From assembly GCA_965115995.1 (NCBI GenBank), contig OZ220472.1, positions 3,162,001 through 3,226,000 of the forward strand: a stretch of 64,000 nt of DNA, read 5' to 3'. The DNA is from Poriferisodalis sp026713105. Its GTDB lineage: Bacteria; Actinomycetota; Acidimicrobiia; Acidimicrobiales; Poriferisodalaceae. The notes under the pieces are model-generated. The model saw nothing but the letters and a program-made list of their open reading frames with translations. It was not told where the DNA came from and did not search any database. A program made the translations under genes and the position numbers. Shown here in pieces: positions 56,956-64,000 of this stretch; the stretch's first letter is position 1; every line of letters begins with the position of its first letter.

Positions 56956-57530
56956 AGCATGCGGCGGGAACGGAAGTTCTCGTGGTAACGGCTTGGCGTC
57001 GGGCCTCGTTGGCCCCGGTACTTGGACCCCAGCAGCTCGGCCCCGTAGGGATGCTCGGCCGGCGTGGTCATCTCCATGAAGCTGATCTGGCAGATCTTCA
57101 TACTGGGATACAGGGTGATGGGCAGATTCGCCACATTGGACAATTCGAGGGTCAGGTAGCCGTCCCAGCCGGGGTCGACGAATCCCGCCGTGGTGTGAAT
57201 GAGCAGGCCGAGACGCCCCAACGACGACTTGCCTTCGATGCGCCCGACGAGGTCGTCGGACACGGCCACGCGCTCGAGCGTGGATCCCAGCGCGAACTCG
57301 CCGGGGTGGAGGATGAATGCATCACCGGCGGCGACCTCCACCTCCTCGGTCAGGTCCGTCTGATCCTCGATGACATCGATGACGCGGCGGGTGTGGTTTC
57401 GGAAGACCCGGAATGTGGCATCGAGCCGCAGATCTACCGATGAGGGCTGCACCGCTGCGTCGCCCAGCGGCTCGATCACGATCCGGCCGGTCTCGAGAGC
57501 CTCGCGGATGCTCCGGTCCGACAAGATCAC
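56952..57530 (-). CDS. dcd: dCTP deaminase (probably dUMP-forming)
   Basis: A 192-residue trimeric enzyme. MILSDRSIREAL at the start, QPSSVDLRLDATFRVF, FILHPGEFALGSTLE, GRIEGKSSLGRLGLLIHTTAGFVDPGW and GQRGPTPSRYHENF match the actinobacterial type, which deaminates dCTP and also hydrolyses it to dUMP. The catalytic Glu is in HTTAGFVDPGW's adjacent EGKSSLGR/TLELSN core. It is co-transcribed with the lipoprotein gene. Confidence 0.95.
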   Translation of the reverse strand: MILSDRSIREALETGRIVIEPLGDAAVQPSSVDLRLDATFRVFRNHTRRVIDVIEDQTDLTEEVEVAAGDAFILHPGEFALGSTLERVAVSDDLVGRIEGKSSLGRLGLLIHTTAGFVDPGWDGYLTLELSNVANLPITLYPSMKICQISFMEMTTPAEHPYGAELLGSKYRGQRGPTPSRYHENFRSRRML

Positions 57531-57654
57531 CCGCTCCCCCTCTGTCGTTGGCCGCCAGCGCGTGCCGCATCCGTCGCCGGGCGACCCTAGTGGCCGAGCG
57601 CCGATTCGGGCGTTCCCTGCCCTATCAGCACTGAATAGGCTCTGGCGTCGTTTC

Positions 57655-57725
57655 GCGGGTGTAGTTCAATGGCAGAACTTCAGCTTCCCAAGCTGATAAC
57701 GGGGGTTCGATTCCCCTCACCCGCT
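57655..57725 (+). tRNA. tRNA-Gly (CCC)
   Basis: A 71-base cloverleaf: acceptor GCGGGTG/CACCCGC, D arm GTTC/GAAC, anticodon stem TCAGC/GCTGA with loop TTCCCAA (anticodon CCC), T loop TTCGATT, discriminator T. CCA is not encoded. It marks the left side of the accessory segment. Confidence 0.95.
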
Positions 57726-58122
57726 CCGCATGGCCTCCAAAGGCCAAGAGTCCTTGGCCCACTTGTGCGCTCGGATCTACAAGGGCTCTATCGAGTTGCG
57801 AATGATCGCACAGTGGCTAGCACGAGCGCGGCGCGGCCGACCAAAGCAGCGAAGGAAGGTGAGAGTCGCATTGGCTAGCGGCGCACGAGTCTGACAACTC
57901 AGGGTGCGGCTCAGCGCGTGAGCCTCTGAAGCGTGTCTCCTGAGTCGTGTCGACTATCTCTTCCGACCCCTGTAGCCGCGCGATTTCCCGCCCAACGGGG
58001 CAACGGTGGTCTCAGGAGACGGCGCCAAGGAATCACACATCTGAAATTTCGCATTTGTGTTTCGCGGTTGAACTGCGTAGATTGATCGTCGTCCAGCTGA
58101 CCCAATCCGACGGTGATGCGCC
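57726..58122 (+). other. Gene-free spacer between tRNA-Gly and the accessory genes
   Basis: 397 bases with no convincing gene. The right part (about 58030-58090) is visibly richer in A and T than its surroundings and contains a likely promoter. No repeat of the tRNA 3' end was found within the window. Confidence 0.5.
58055..58083 (+). promoter_or_regulatory. Possible promoter of the DUF5343/TIGR02391 pair
   Basis: TTGTGT, 17 bases, TAGATT, about 40 bases before the first ATG, in the AT-rich part of the spacer. Confidence 0.4.
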
Positions 58123-58791
58123 ATGGCCGACGCAGCCACGAAGAAGTCCCACCCAAAGCTTCCTGCCAAGAACTGGTGGATGCTTCGCGAACGCTTTAAA
58201 AGATCGGTTCCCCAAACAGTCGATGCCGACTACCTGCAATCGGTTCTTAACCTCTCGACGCCCGGATCGGCCGCCAACCTGATCGGGCCGCTAAGAACTG
58301 TCGGTCTGATAGATGACGAGGGGTCTCCAACCGACAGAGCGTTGGACTGGCGGGACGACTCCGCGTACCCAGCCGTTTGCGAAGCAATTGTCGCCGATGT
58401 CTACCCGGATTCTCTTCGGTCCGCGTTTCCAGAACCGGCCAAAGACACCGAGGGTGTCGTCAACTGGTTCTCACGCAACACTGGCGCGGGCACGAGCGCC
58501 TCGAGGGCGATGGCCGGCTTCTACACCCTGTTGGCTGAGGCGGACCCCTCGCAACGTGCCCCAAAGCCCAATGAAGCACCCAAGAAAGAGCCGAATGCGC
58601 GCGCCTCATCCAAGTCGAAGCCGTCTAGGGCCAAGGGCGCGGCAGCCACCAAGAACGACCTCGACCGGTCCACAAGAACTGATCCTGAGGTGAACCTCAG
58701 CCTCCAGATCCACATCGATCCCAGCGCTTCTGCGGAGCAAATCGACCAGGTCTTCAAGAGCATGGCGGTACACCTCTATGGCGGGGGCTGA
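58123..58791 (+). CDS. DUF5343 family protein
   Basis: A 222-residue protein. The N-terminal part (WWMLRERFKRSVPQTVDADYLQSVLNLSTPGSAANLIGPLRTVGLIDDEGSPTDRALDWRDD) matches my recollection of DUF5343, a winged-helix-like domain often seen near restriction and defence genes. A Lys/Ser/Ala-rich linker and a short C-terminal part (EVNLSLQIHIDPSASAEQIDQVFKSMAVHLY) follow. It overlaps the next gene by 14 bases. Function unknown. Confidence 0.75.
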   Translation: MADAATKKSHPKLPAKNWWMLRERFKRSVPQTVDADYLQSVLNLSTPGSAANLIGPLRTVGLIDDEGSPTDRALDWRDDSAYPAVCEAIVADVYPDSLRSAFPEPAKDTEGVVNWFSRNTGAGTSASRAMAGFYTLLAEADPSQRAPKPNEAPKKEPNARASSKSKPSRAKGAAATKNDLDRSTRTDPEVNLSLQIHIDPSASAEQIDQVFKSMAVHLYGGG

Positions 58792-59302
58792 GGACAGCCC
58801 TGCAGCTGTTCGTGCGCTCGACTTGGCAAGAGCCCTCGATGCAGAAGTCCGTCAGATCGGTTTCGGGCCGTTCGTGGCCTCAGAGAGTGCCCAGGACGAA
58901 GAATCCACATTCGATGCGGTGGTCGACGACGACAGCCTCATAGCTGTTTCCCGGGCCCTGTTCCTTGATGGCCATTATGCCTCGGCTGTCTTCGAGGCCT
59001 ACAAGTGTCTGAACAACTTCGTGAAGGTGGCGTCGGGCGCAACCAACTTGGACGGTGCCAAGCTGATGAACCACGTTTTCTCGCCGCAGGACCCGATCCT
59101 CGTGTTAAACGACCTTAACTCCGTCTCCAAGCGTGACGAGCAGATTGGCTACATGCAGATCCTCGCAGGAGTCATGATTGGCGGCCGCAACCCGCGTGCC
59201 CATGAACACGGCGTCAGCGACGATCCAAAGTCGGCCTTGGAGTTGCTCGGGCTCGCGAATCATCTCATGCGCGTGGTGCGCAGGGTCAGCATCTCGGGCT
59301 GA
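58778..59302 (+). CDS. TIGR02391 (Ymh-like) family protein
   Basis: A 174-residue protein. HYASAVFEAYKCLNNFVKVASGATNLDGAKLMNHVFS and GYMQILAGVMIGGRNPRAHEH are the family core, in which an R-N-P-x-A-H motif resembles HEPN-like RNase motifs (R-x4-6-H). That suggests a possible nuclease role, not shown here. Overlap with the DUF5343 gene implies one functional unit. Confidence 0.78.
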   Translation: MAGAEDSPAAVRALDLARALDAEVRQIGFGPFVASESAQDEESTFDAVVDDDSLIAVSRALFLDGHYASAVFEAYKCLNNFVKVASGATNLDGAKLMNHVFSPQDPILVLNDLNSVSKRDEQIGYMQILAGVMIGGRNPRAHEHGVSDDPKSALELLGLANHLMRVVRRVSISG

Positions 59303-59426
59303 GGCCAGCAGCACTACGGTCAGCCGGACGTTGGTGTCACAGGGTGGAATTAGGTTTTGGCTGTGCGGTATCCGCGGATCTTTCGCTTTGCCATCCGAGA
59401 GGCCATTTCTGGGCGGTCGGGTACGC

Positions 59427-60116
59427 ATGGGTAGGCCGTTGTCGACGCTGCCGGCGCGCAATCGTCCACGTGAACGGCTGCTGGCTGAGGGGCGGGAGGC
59501 GCTCAGCGATATCGAGCTGCTTGCCCTCCAGCTCCGAAGTGGGACGAGCGGGACTAGCGCGTGCGACTTGGCCGCACATCTGCTCGCGGAATTCGGCAAC
59601 CTTCGGCGGTTGAGCGAAGCGAGCGCCGAGGAGCTCGCGCGCCTCCCTGGCATCGGTGCCGCCAAGGCCGCGAACATCGTCGCCGGGTTCGAGCTTGGAC
59701 GCCGGCTCCCCTTCGATGACCAGCCGGAAGTGAGGCTGGCTCGCGCCTCGGACTTGGCGTTGCGGGCACAGTGTTCTCTCGCCGGGCTCCGTCGTGAGCG
59801 AGCGGTCGTCTTCGTGTGCGACCGACGTGCTCGGCTGCTCCACGAGGTGCGCCTGTCCCAAGGCACGGCCGCCCGCTCGCTCATCGACGTGCGTGAGGTT
59901 CTGAACGCCGTTCTGCGCCACGACGGCGCTTCGTTCGCACTTGCCCACAACCACCCGTCGGGGGACCCGAGTCCGAGCGAAGCCGACATCAAGATCACCC
60001 AGAATGTGGCCGCCGCCGCCAAGACGGTGGGCCTGCGCTTTATCGGCCACGTCGTCGTCGCCGGACAAGCGTGGACCGAGGTTTCGGTCAAACCAACTCG
60101 GCGAACTTGCGATTGA
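59427..60116 (+). CDS. radC: RadC family JAB-domain protein
   Basis: A 229-residue protein. Helix-hairpin-helix (LARLPGIGAAKAANIVAGFELGRR) precedes a JAB/MPN metalloprotease-like domain with HNHPSGDPSPSEADI. RadC is common in genomic islands, and despite the name its role in repair is doubtful. ATG at 59427 is chosen because the family begins near RNRPRERLLAEG. Its 3' end overlaps that of hsdS by 29 bases. Confidence 0.9.
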   Translation: MGRPLSTLPARNRPRERLLAEGREALSDIELLALQLRSGTSGTSACDLAAHLLAEFGNLRRLSEASAEELARLPGIGAAKAANIVAGFELGRRLPFDDQPEVRLARASDLALRAQCSLAGLRRERAVVFVCDRRARLLHEVRLSQGTAARSLIDVREVLNAVLRHDGASFALAHNHPSGDPSPSEADIKITQNVAAAAKTVGLRFIGHVVVAGQAWTEVSVKPTRRTCD

Positions 60117-61236
60117 GCGCCGCGGGAAGTACTGCAGTAGCCAGGCGATGACGCCGAGCTTGCGCTCGAGCTAGCTGCGCCATCTGAACCGTCAAGCGGT
60201 CGAGCCGAGAGAGGACCTTGACGTCCATGGATCTCGGGTCTGCCCCGACGATCCCCTTCAGCAGCTTGGTCCGGAGTCTCGGCAGCTGGAGATTGTGTGT
60301 CAGTTGTTCCGCCTGGGCGAGAGTGCCTCCCGAGCGCAGAACGTACGCAAGCAAGCGCGGCTCGACCCCCTCTTTCGGTCGCAGCACGTATTGATCGACT
60401 GAGCAGAGCCCGACTCGATCAGCGACCCAGACCTTGTTCAAGTAGGGCCTCAAATAGCCGTACACCACGTCGCCCGGCTGGAATCGGAATTTGCGTCCCT
60501 TCTCGCCACCAAGAGGATCGGAGCCAAGGCACTGCCCCGTGTGAGACTCGATGTGTTGCAGCCCGATGAAGCACTCAGCGCCTTCATAGGGATCTCCGGG
60601 GTGTACGACATCGGACACGACCTCGTACAGGGCACCCACCTCAATCTGTTCCTCTGACGCGATCTCCAAGACCTGGTCGACAAGTCCGGGCAGAAGCGTC
60701 GCTGCCGGATGAAGATCCTGCTCGGCCAGCCGATCCTCCAGATGGTTCACGATGCCGGCAACACAATCGAGGTGAGCAGCGATTCGGTGTTGTTCGTCGA
60801 TGTCTGGCAGTGGGATCTCGATCGCCTCAAACCGGTCTACGGCCAAGGTGCGATTCCGGCCAGCGGATCCCGGCGATGCGCTGGCGAGCAGCGCTACTCC
60901 AAATTCACTCGTGAAGTAGTACCGGAGATAACTGACGTCGACACCGTCATCAGTTGGGGTGTAGGTCATGAACCGGTGTGATCCGATCCGTCCAGCTTCG
61001 GCAGGGGAGGCAAGGGCGACAGCTCCCTCCCATGCAAAGACGTTGCTGAAGATCAAGTCCCCCGGACGGATTACGAAAACGCGCTTACTGCCGAGATCGA
61101 TGCCCTTGATCGGATCCTTGTGGAAGATGCCTTTGCCAAATGACCGGACCCCGATCTCTCGATACTCGGCCGCTGGATCGACATTGACCTGCCGACGTTG
61201 GAGTTCAAGCACCTCCCGGACCTTGACGCGCTTCAC
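60088..61236 (-). CDS. hsdS: Type I restriction-modification specificity subunit
   Basis: A 382-residue HsdS. Two target recognition domains alternate with conserved helices (DEQHRIAAHLDCVAGIVNHLEDRLAEQD and TVQMAQLARAQARRHRLATAVLPAALNRKF). It determines the bipartite DNA target of the methylase and nuclease. The ATG overlaps the hsdM stop. Confidence 0.92.
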   Translation of the reverse strand: MKRVKVREVLELQRRQVNVDPAAEYREIGVRSFGKGIFHKDPIKGIDLGSKRVFVIRPGDLIFSNVFAWEGAVALASPAEAGRIGSHRFMTYTPTDDGVDVSYLRYYFTSEFGVALLASASPGSAGRNRTLAVDRFEAIEIPLPDIDEQHRIAAHLDCVAGIVNHLEDRLAEQDLHPAATLLPGLVDQVLEIASEEQIEVGALYEVVSDVVHPGDPYEGAECFIGLQHIESHTGQCLGSDPLGGEKGRKFRFQPGDVVYGYLRPYLNKVWVADRVGLCSVDQYVLRPKEGVEPRLLAYVLRSGGTLAQAEQLTHNLQLPRLRTKLLKGIVGADPRSMDVKVLSRLDRLTVQMAQLARAQARRHRLATAVLPAALNRKFAELV

Positions 61237-62738
61237 TCGACGCTCCCGAATTCTGCTTCCAGTTCTCCAAGCAGCGCCATGATCTCTTGTTCCGTGTCGA
61301 GAAGATCTGTGACTAGTTCCGTCGGCGGACGGTGGGCAAACTCCTCGGGCCGGTTCGGGTTCTTGAGATCAAGATTCCAATCGGAGTCGGCGATCGTCGA
61401 CGCGTCAACGCGCCAGGCACGCTCGGATTCCACACGGCCCAGCCGCCGGGCACCGCCCCACCACTCGGCGCAGTCGGAGAACTCGTCGAATCGCATCGGT
61501 CTCGTCTTCGAGTACTTCTTCCGATCGTCAGGAGTAGGGATCTCGTAGAACCAGACCTCTTCAGTCGGCCCGGTCTTTTCGAAGAAGAGAAGATTCGAGG
61601 GGATATCCGTGTAGGGGGCGAACACGCCTGAGCCGAGCCTCACGACTGTGTGGAGATTGCAGTTCGTCAGAAGGCTCTCCTTGATGCGTGCACCTGCGCC
61701 ATCGGCGAAGAGAACACCGTTTGGTGCGACGATCGCGCAGCGACCGCCATCCCTGAGCATGCGTTGAACAAGCTGCATGAACAGCCAGGCCGTCTCGGCG
61801 GTTTGCGTTCCAGCGGGGAAGTTGGTGAGTATCGACTTCTCCTCTTCCCCACCGAACGGAGGGTTGGTGACGATGACGTCAACCTTCTCGGCCCGCTTGA
61901 TCTCCGTGAGCGGACGGGCGAGTGCATTCCCCCGTATGAGGTTGGGCCGAGACAGCCCGTGAAGCAGGAGGTTCATCATCCCCAACAGGTAGGGCAGAGG
62001 CTTCTTCTCAACGCCTCGTAGATTCTCGGCTAGCTTCTCGCGCTCGGCGACAGTTGACACCTGGGGAAAGAGAAGCTCCAAGGTTTCCACGAGGAATCCG
62101 CCCGTGCCGCATGCTGGATCAAGCACGATCTCGCCGAGGCGTGGGTCGACCATCTGCACCATGAACCGGATGACGGGGCGAGGAGTGTAGAATTCGCCTG
62201 AATCGCCGGCAGCGTCGCGCATCTCCCGCAGCATCGACTCGTATAACAACGCCATCGTGTGGACGTCCTCGGACGAGGTGAAGTCGACCTTGTTCACCTG
62301 CTCGATCACGTCCGAGAGCAGGTAGCCCGAAACCATCCGGTTGTAAGTCTCCTTGAACACGGTGGCGAGAACGTCGCGCGGGTCACGGTCCGCGTCGCCC
62401 TTCAATTCGCACAGGTACGCGAACAGCTCGTCCTCAACAAAGCCCAGAAGATCGTCGCCGGTCCGGCCGTTGATTCGATCAGCAGCCCAATCACGCCAGC
62501 GGAAGGGTGCCTCGATAGCAGGGCGATAGTCGTCTTCGACGATCTCGCGCTCCATCTCCAGGCCGTCGAAGGCCTTCAGGAACAGCAACCACGCGAACTG
62601 AGGAATACGGTCCAGGTCGCCGTTGAGGCCGGCGTCCTTCCGCATGGTCTTACGGGCTGAGTCGATGACTGACCGCAACCTCGCCTGCGGGGTGGCCGGC
62701 ACCTGTGTCTTCTTCTTTCGTGCCACGGGACTCCTCAT
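61233..62738 (-). CDS. hsdM: Type I restriction-modification DNA methyltransferase subunit
   Basis: A 501-residue N6-adenine methyltransferase. SAM motif I in VLDPACGTGGFLVETL, the catalytic NPPF in VIVTNPPFGGEEE, and the preceding GEFYTPRPVIRFMVQMV. The N-terminal helical domain (RSVIDSARKTMRKDAGLNGDLDRIPQFAWLLFLKAFD) is typical. The ATG at 62738 lies one base after the AbiEii stop; a GTG at 62726 with a nearby AGGAG is an alternative. hsdR is not in the window. Confidence 0.94.
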   Translation of the reverse strand: MRSPVARKKKTQVPATPQARLRSVIDSARKTMRKDAGLNGDLDRIPQFAWLLFLKAFDGLEMEREIVEDDYRPAIEAPFRWRDWAADRINGRTGDDLLGFVEDELFAYLCELKGDADRDPRDVLATVFKETYNRMVSGYLLSDVIEQVNKVDFTSSEDVHTMALLYESMLREMRDAAGDSGEFYTPRPVIRFMVQMVDPRLGEIVLDPACGTGGFLVETLELLFPQVSTVAEREKLAENLRGVEKKPLPYLLGMMNLLLHGLSRPNLIRGNALARPLTEIKRAEKVDVIVTNPPFGGEEEKSILTNFPAGTQTAETAWLFMQLVQRMLRDGGRCAIVAPNGVLFADGAGARIKESLLTNCNLHTVVRLGSGVFAPYTDIPSNLLFFEKTGPTEEVWFYEIPTPDDRKKYSKTRPMRFDEFSDCAEWWGGARRLGRVESERAWRVDASTIADSDWNLDLKNPNRPEEFAHRPPTELVTDLLDTEQEIMALLGELEAEFGSVE

Positions 62739-62739
62739 C

Positions 62740-63618
62740 TCAAGTCGTGACTGGCTGATTGTCGCCTGCGGTGGATGCACCGGCAGCTTGGGCGCGGCGC
62801 CAGAAACTCTCGACTAGGTCGTGGGCATCGCTCGCGACCACCGTCGTCAGGCCAAGATCAGACGCCATTTCGGTGAAGGGCAGGGCCCAAGAATCTGCCA
62901 TCGAAGGCAGTTCCGACAGCGGCAGGTGTTGGCTGCGACAGGCAAAAATCTCCTCGACTGCTTTTCGCAGGCGCTCATCTGGTTCGAGACCGTGTTCCAC
63001 AAGCAACACCAAGTCGACCAGGTCCTTAACTCGCGTATTGGGTCGGTCGTCGTAGCGACTCAGGTATGCGCTCAGCTTCTCGGCCCAATGCGTGCGCAGG
63101 TCGATGACGGCCATCTCCACGATTGGCAGGCCGGCGAAACCAAGCGCGCGGCCGAGTTGAACTCGTTCCGTTGTGGCCGGCAGCCCTTCGCCAGCGACGA
63201 CATCGACAACAAAGCTCTCGAACACTCGGTTGCCAAGCAACGCGTCAAGAGACAGACGCACCACGAGACCACGGCCGCGTATGTTCGACTGTTCCCTGCG
63301 ACGCGTGACGCGGAACGAGAAGTAGTCACCAAAGGGATCTCCCACGAGATCCTGCAGCAAGCGGTCAACTGGTTCGAGATCATTTGCCAACGCGAGATCT
63401 ATGTCTCGAGTCGAGCGTGCCCGCTCCGGCATTCGAAATTCGAGCGCAGCGCCGCCCTTGAGGACCCAAGCAGAGTGATCAGCCACCGCTAACCGGGTCA
63501 AGAGCCGATCGAACGCGACAGTGCGTCGGCGTCGGGAGAGGTCCTGGACACCTGTCGACGCCTGCTGTAGTCGAGCTTCCAGCGCTGCTCGGAATGCCTC
63601 GGGTTCCGCGTACCTCAC
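62740..63618 (-). CDS. AbiEii-type nucleotidyltransferase toxin
   Basis: A 292-residue protein of the AbiEii/DUF1814 family. The nucleotidyltransferase core is WVLKGGAALEFRMPERARSTRDIDLALAND (GG...DxD). AbiEii toxins act in abortive infection and are neutralised by AbiEi. The GTG overlaps the AbiEi stop (GTGA) and hsdM follows at one base, so toxin-antitoxin and type I modification genes form one operon. Confidence 0.88.
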   Translation of the reverse strand: MRYAEPEAFRAALEARLQQASTGVQDLSRRRRTVAFDRLLTRLAVADHSAWVLKGGAALEFRMPERARSTRDIDLALANDLEPVDRLLQDLVGDPFGDYFSFRVTRRREQSNIRGRGLVVRLSLDALLGNRVFESFVVDVVAGEGLPATTERVQLGRALGFAGLPIVEMAVIDLRTHWAEKLSAYLSRYDDRPNTRVKDLVDLVLLVEHGLEPDERLRKAVEEIFACRSQHLPLSELPSMADSWALPFTEMASDLGLTTVVASDAHDLVESFWRRAQAAGASTAGDNQPVTT

Positions 63619-64000
63619 AACTTCGCCTTCGCCAAGAGCCGCACGCTCCGCTGTTGCGCCTCTTCGTCAAGCTCGTCAAGGCGGCGTTCAAGTTGTCGCG
63701 CAGTGATCGCCCCGCTTGCAATCGCATCGGAGATGACGCCCTCGACAAACTCCTCGTCAAAGTGTGGCTCGATCACGTCGAGGACGGTCCGCAGTACGGT
63801 GGTGATAGCTGCACCGTCGAGCACCGTGACGTCGGACTCCGGGAGCACCCGATAGTGGAGGACTACGGCCGGGTCATCCATGCGGAACCCTGGCGGGACG
63901 CTGAGATGCACCCTGGCCGGGTTAGCGACGCCGAGCCCGTAGGCCGCTGCCGCAGAGTCATGCGATACGGCTGCACGATGCCTAGACCACAGCACCCATC
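63615..64000 (-). CDS. AbiEi-type antitoxin, 5' end outside the window
   Basis: About 128 visible residues. HRAAVSHDSAAAAYGLGVANPARVHLSVP and the later TTVLRTVLDVIEPHFDEEFVEGVISDAIASGAITARQLERRL match the C-terminal part of AbiEi family proteins; the N-terminal winged helix must lie beyond the right edge. It should autorepress the operon and counter the adjacent toxin. Confidence 0.82.
   Translation of the reverse strand, partial: WVLWSRHRAAVSHDSAAAAYGLGVANPARVHLSVPPGFRMDDPAVVLHYRVLPESDVTVLDGAAITTVLRTVLDVIEPHFDEEFVEGVISDAIASGAITARQLERRLDELDEEAQQRSVRLLAKAKL

Overview
The window reads as a piece of a GC-rich actinobacterial chromosome. Supporting signs are the purS-purQ-purL type purine pathway, a dnaK-grpE-dnaJ-hspR heat-shock operon with a HAIR operator, ClpS beside a DUF2017 protein, an EtfD-like membrane iron-sulfur protein, a bifunctional-type dCTP deaminase and several apparently leaderless starts. 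The gene content resembles the Acidimicrobiia most, but no rRNA or strict marker here settles the class.

Layout. 0-11.8 kb: a hypothetical protein, then a respiratory cluster on the minus strand (a caa3-type oxidase with its own cytochrome c domain, plus a second subunit I/III pair whose subunit I has lost every metal ligand), heme O and heme A synthases, clpS and a DUF2017 gene, and tRNA-Glu. 12.0-18.9 kb: a near-palindromic locus bounded by long inverted repeats. Each arm carries a gene for a secreted, proline-rich, Cys/His-rich, EF-hand protein, a small membrane protein gene and a convergent serine recombinase; the right-arm secreted gene is frameshifted and the right-arm recombinase is truncated. 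19.0-29.4 kb: a two-component system, Nudix hydrolase, LLM oxidoreductase, ribosomal proteins L28 and L33, a YcaQ-type glycosylase, a secreted serine protease (apparently frameshifted at its 5' end) with a lipoprotein, and a probable two-gene restriction-modification system. 29.6-31.6 kb: tRNA-Asp, tRNA-Phe and a complete IS1380-family insertion sequence whose target duplication contains the stop codon of the next gene.

31.6-45.2 kb: a long minus-strand run purA-purD-purE-purB-purC-purS-purQ, a small oppositely oriented gene, then purL-purF-purM and an ACT-domain malic enzyme. Start and stop codons often overlap. It supplies nearly all of the route from PRPP to AMP except purN, purK and purH. 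45.3-51.6 kb: clpB lacking the N domain, then hspR, a zinc-finger-less dnaJ, grpE and dnaK. 51.6-57.7 kb: phosphoglycerate mutase, PII protein, a lone cyclic-nucleotide-binding domain protein, an EtfD-like protein, a solute-binding lipoprotein, dCTP deaminase and tRNA-Gly(CCC).

58.1-64 kb: an accessory, defence-like segment beginning just after tRNA-Gly: a DUF5343/TIGR02391 pair, RadC, and an operon AbiEi-AbiEii-HsdM-HsdS running in from the right edge. The best candidates for undescribed biology are the 12.0-18.9 kb inverted locus with repeated recombinase-like dyads, the ligand-free subunit I paralogue, and the DUF5343/TIGR02391 pair.
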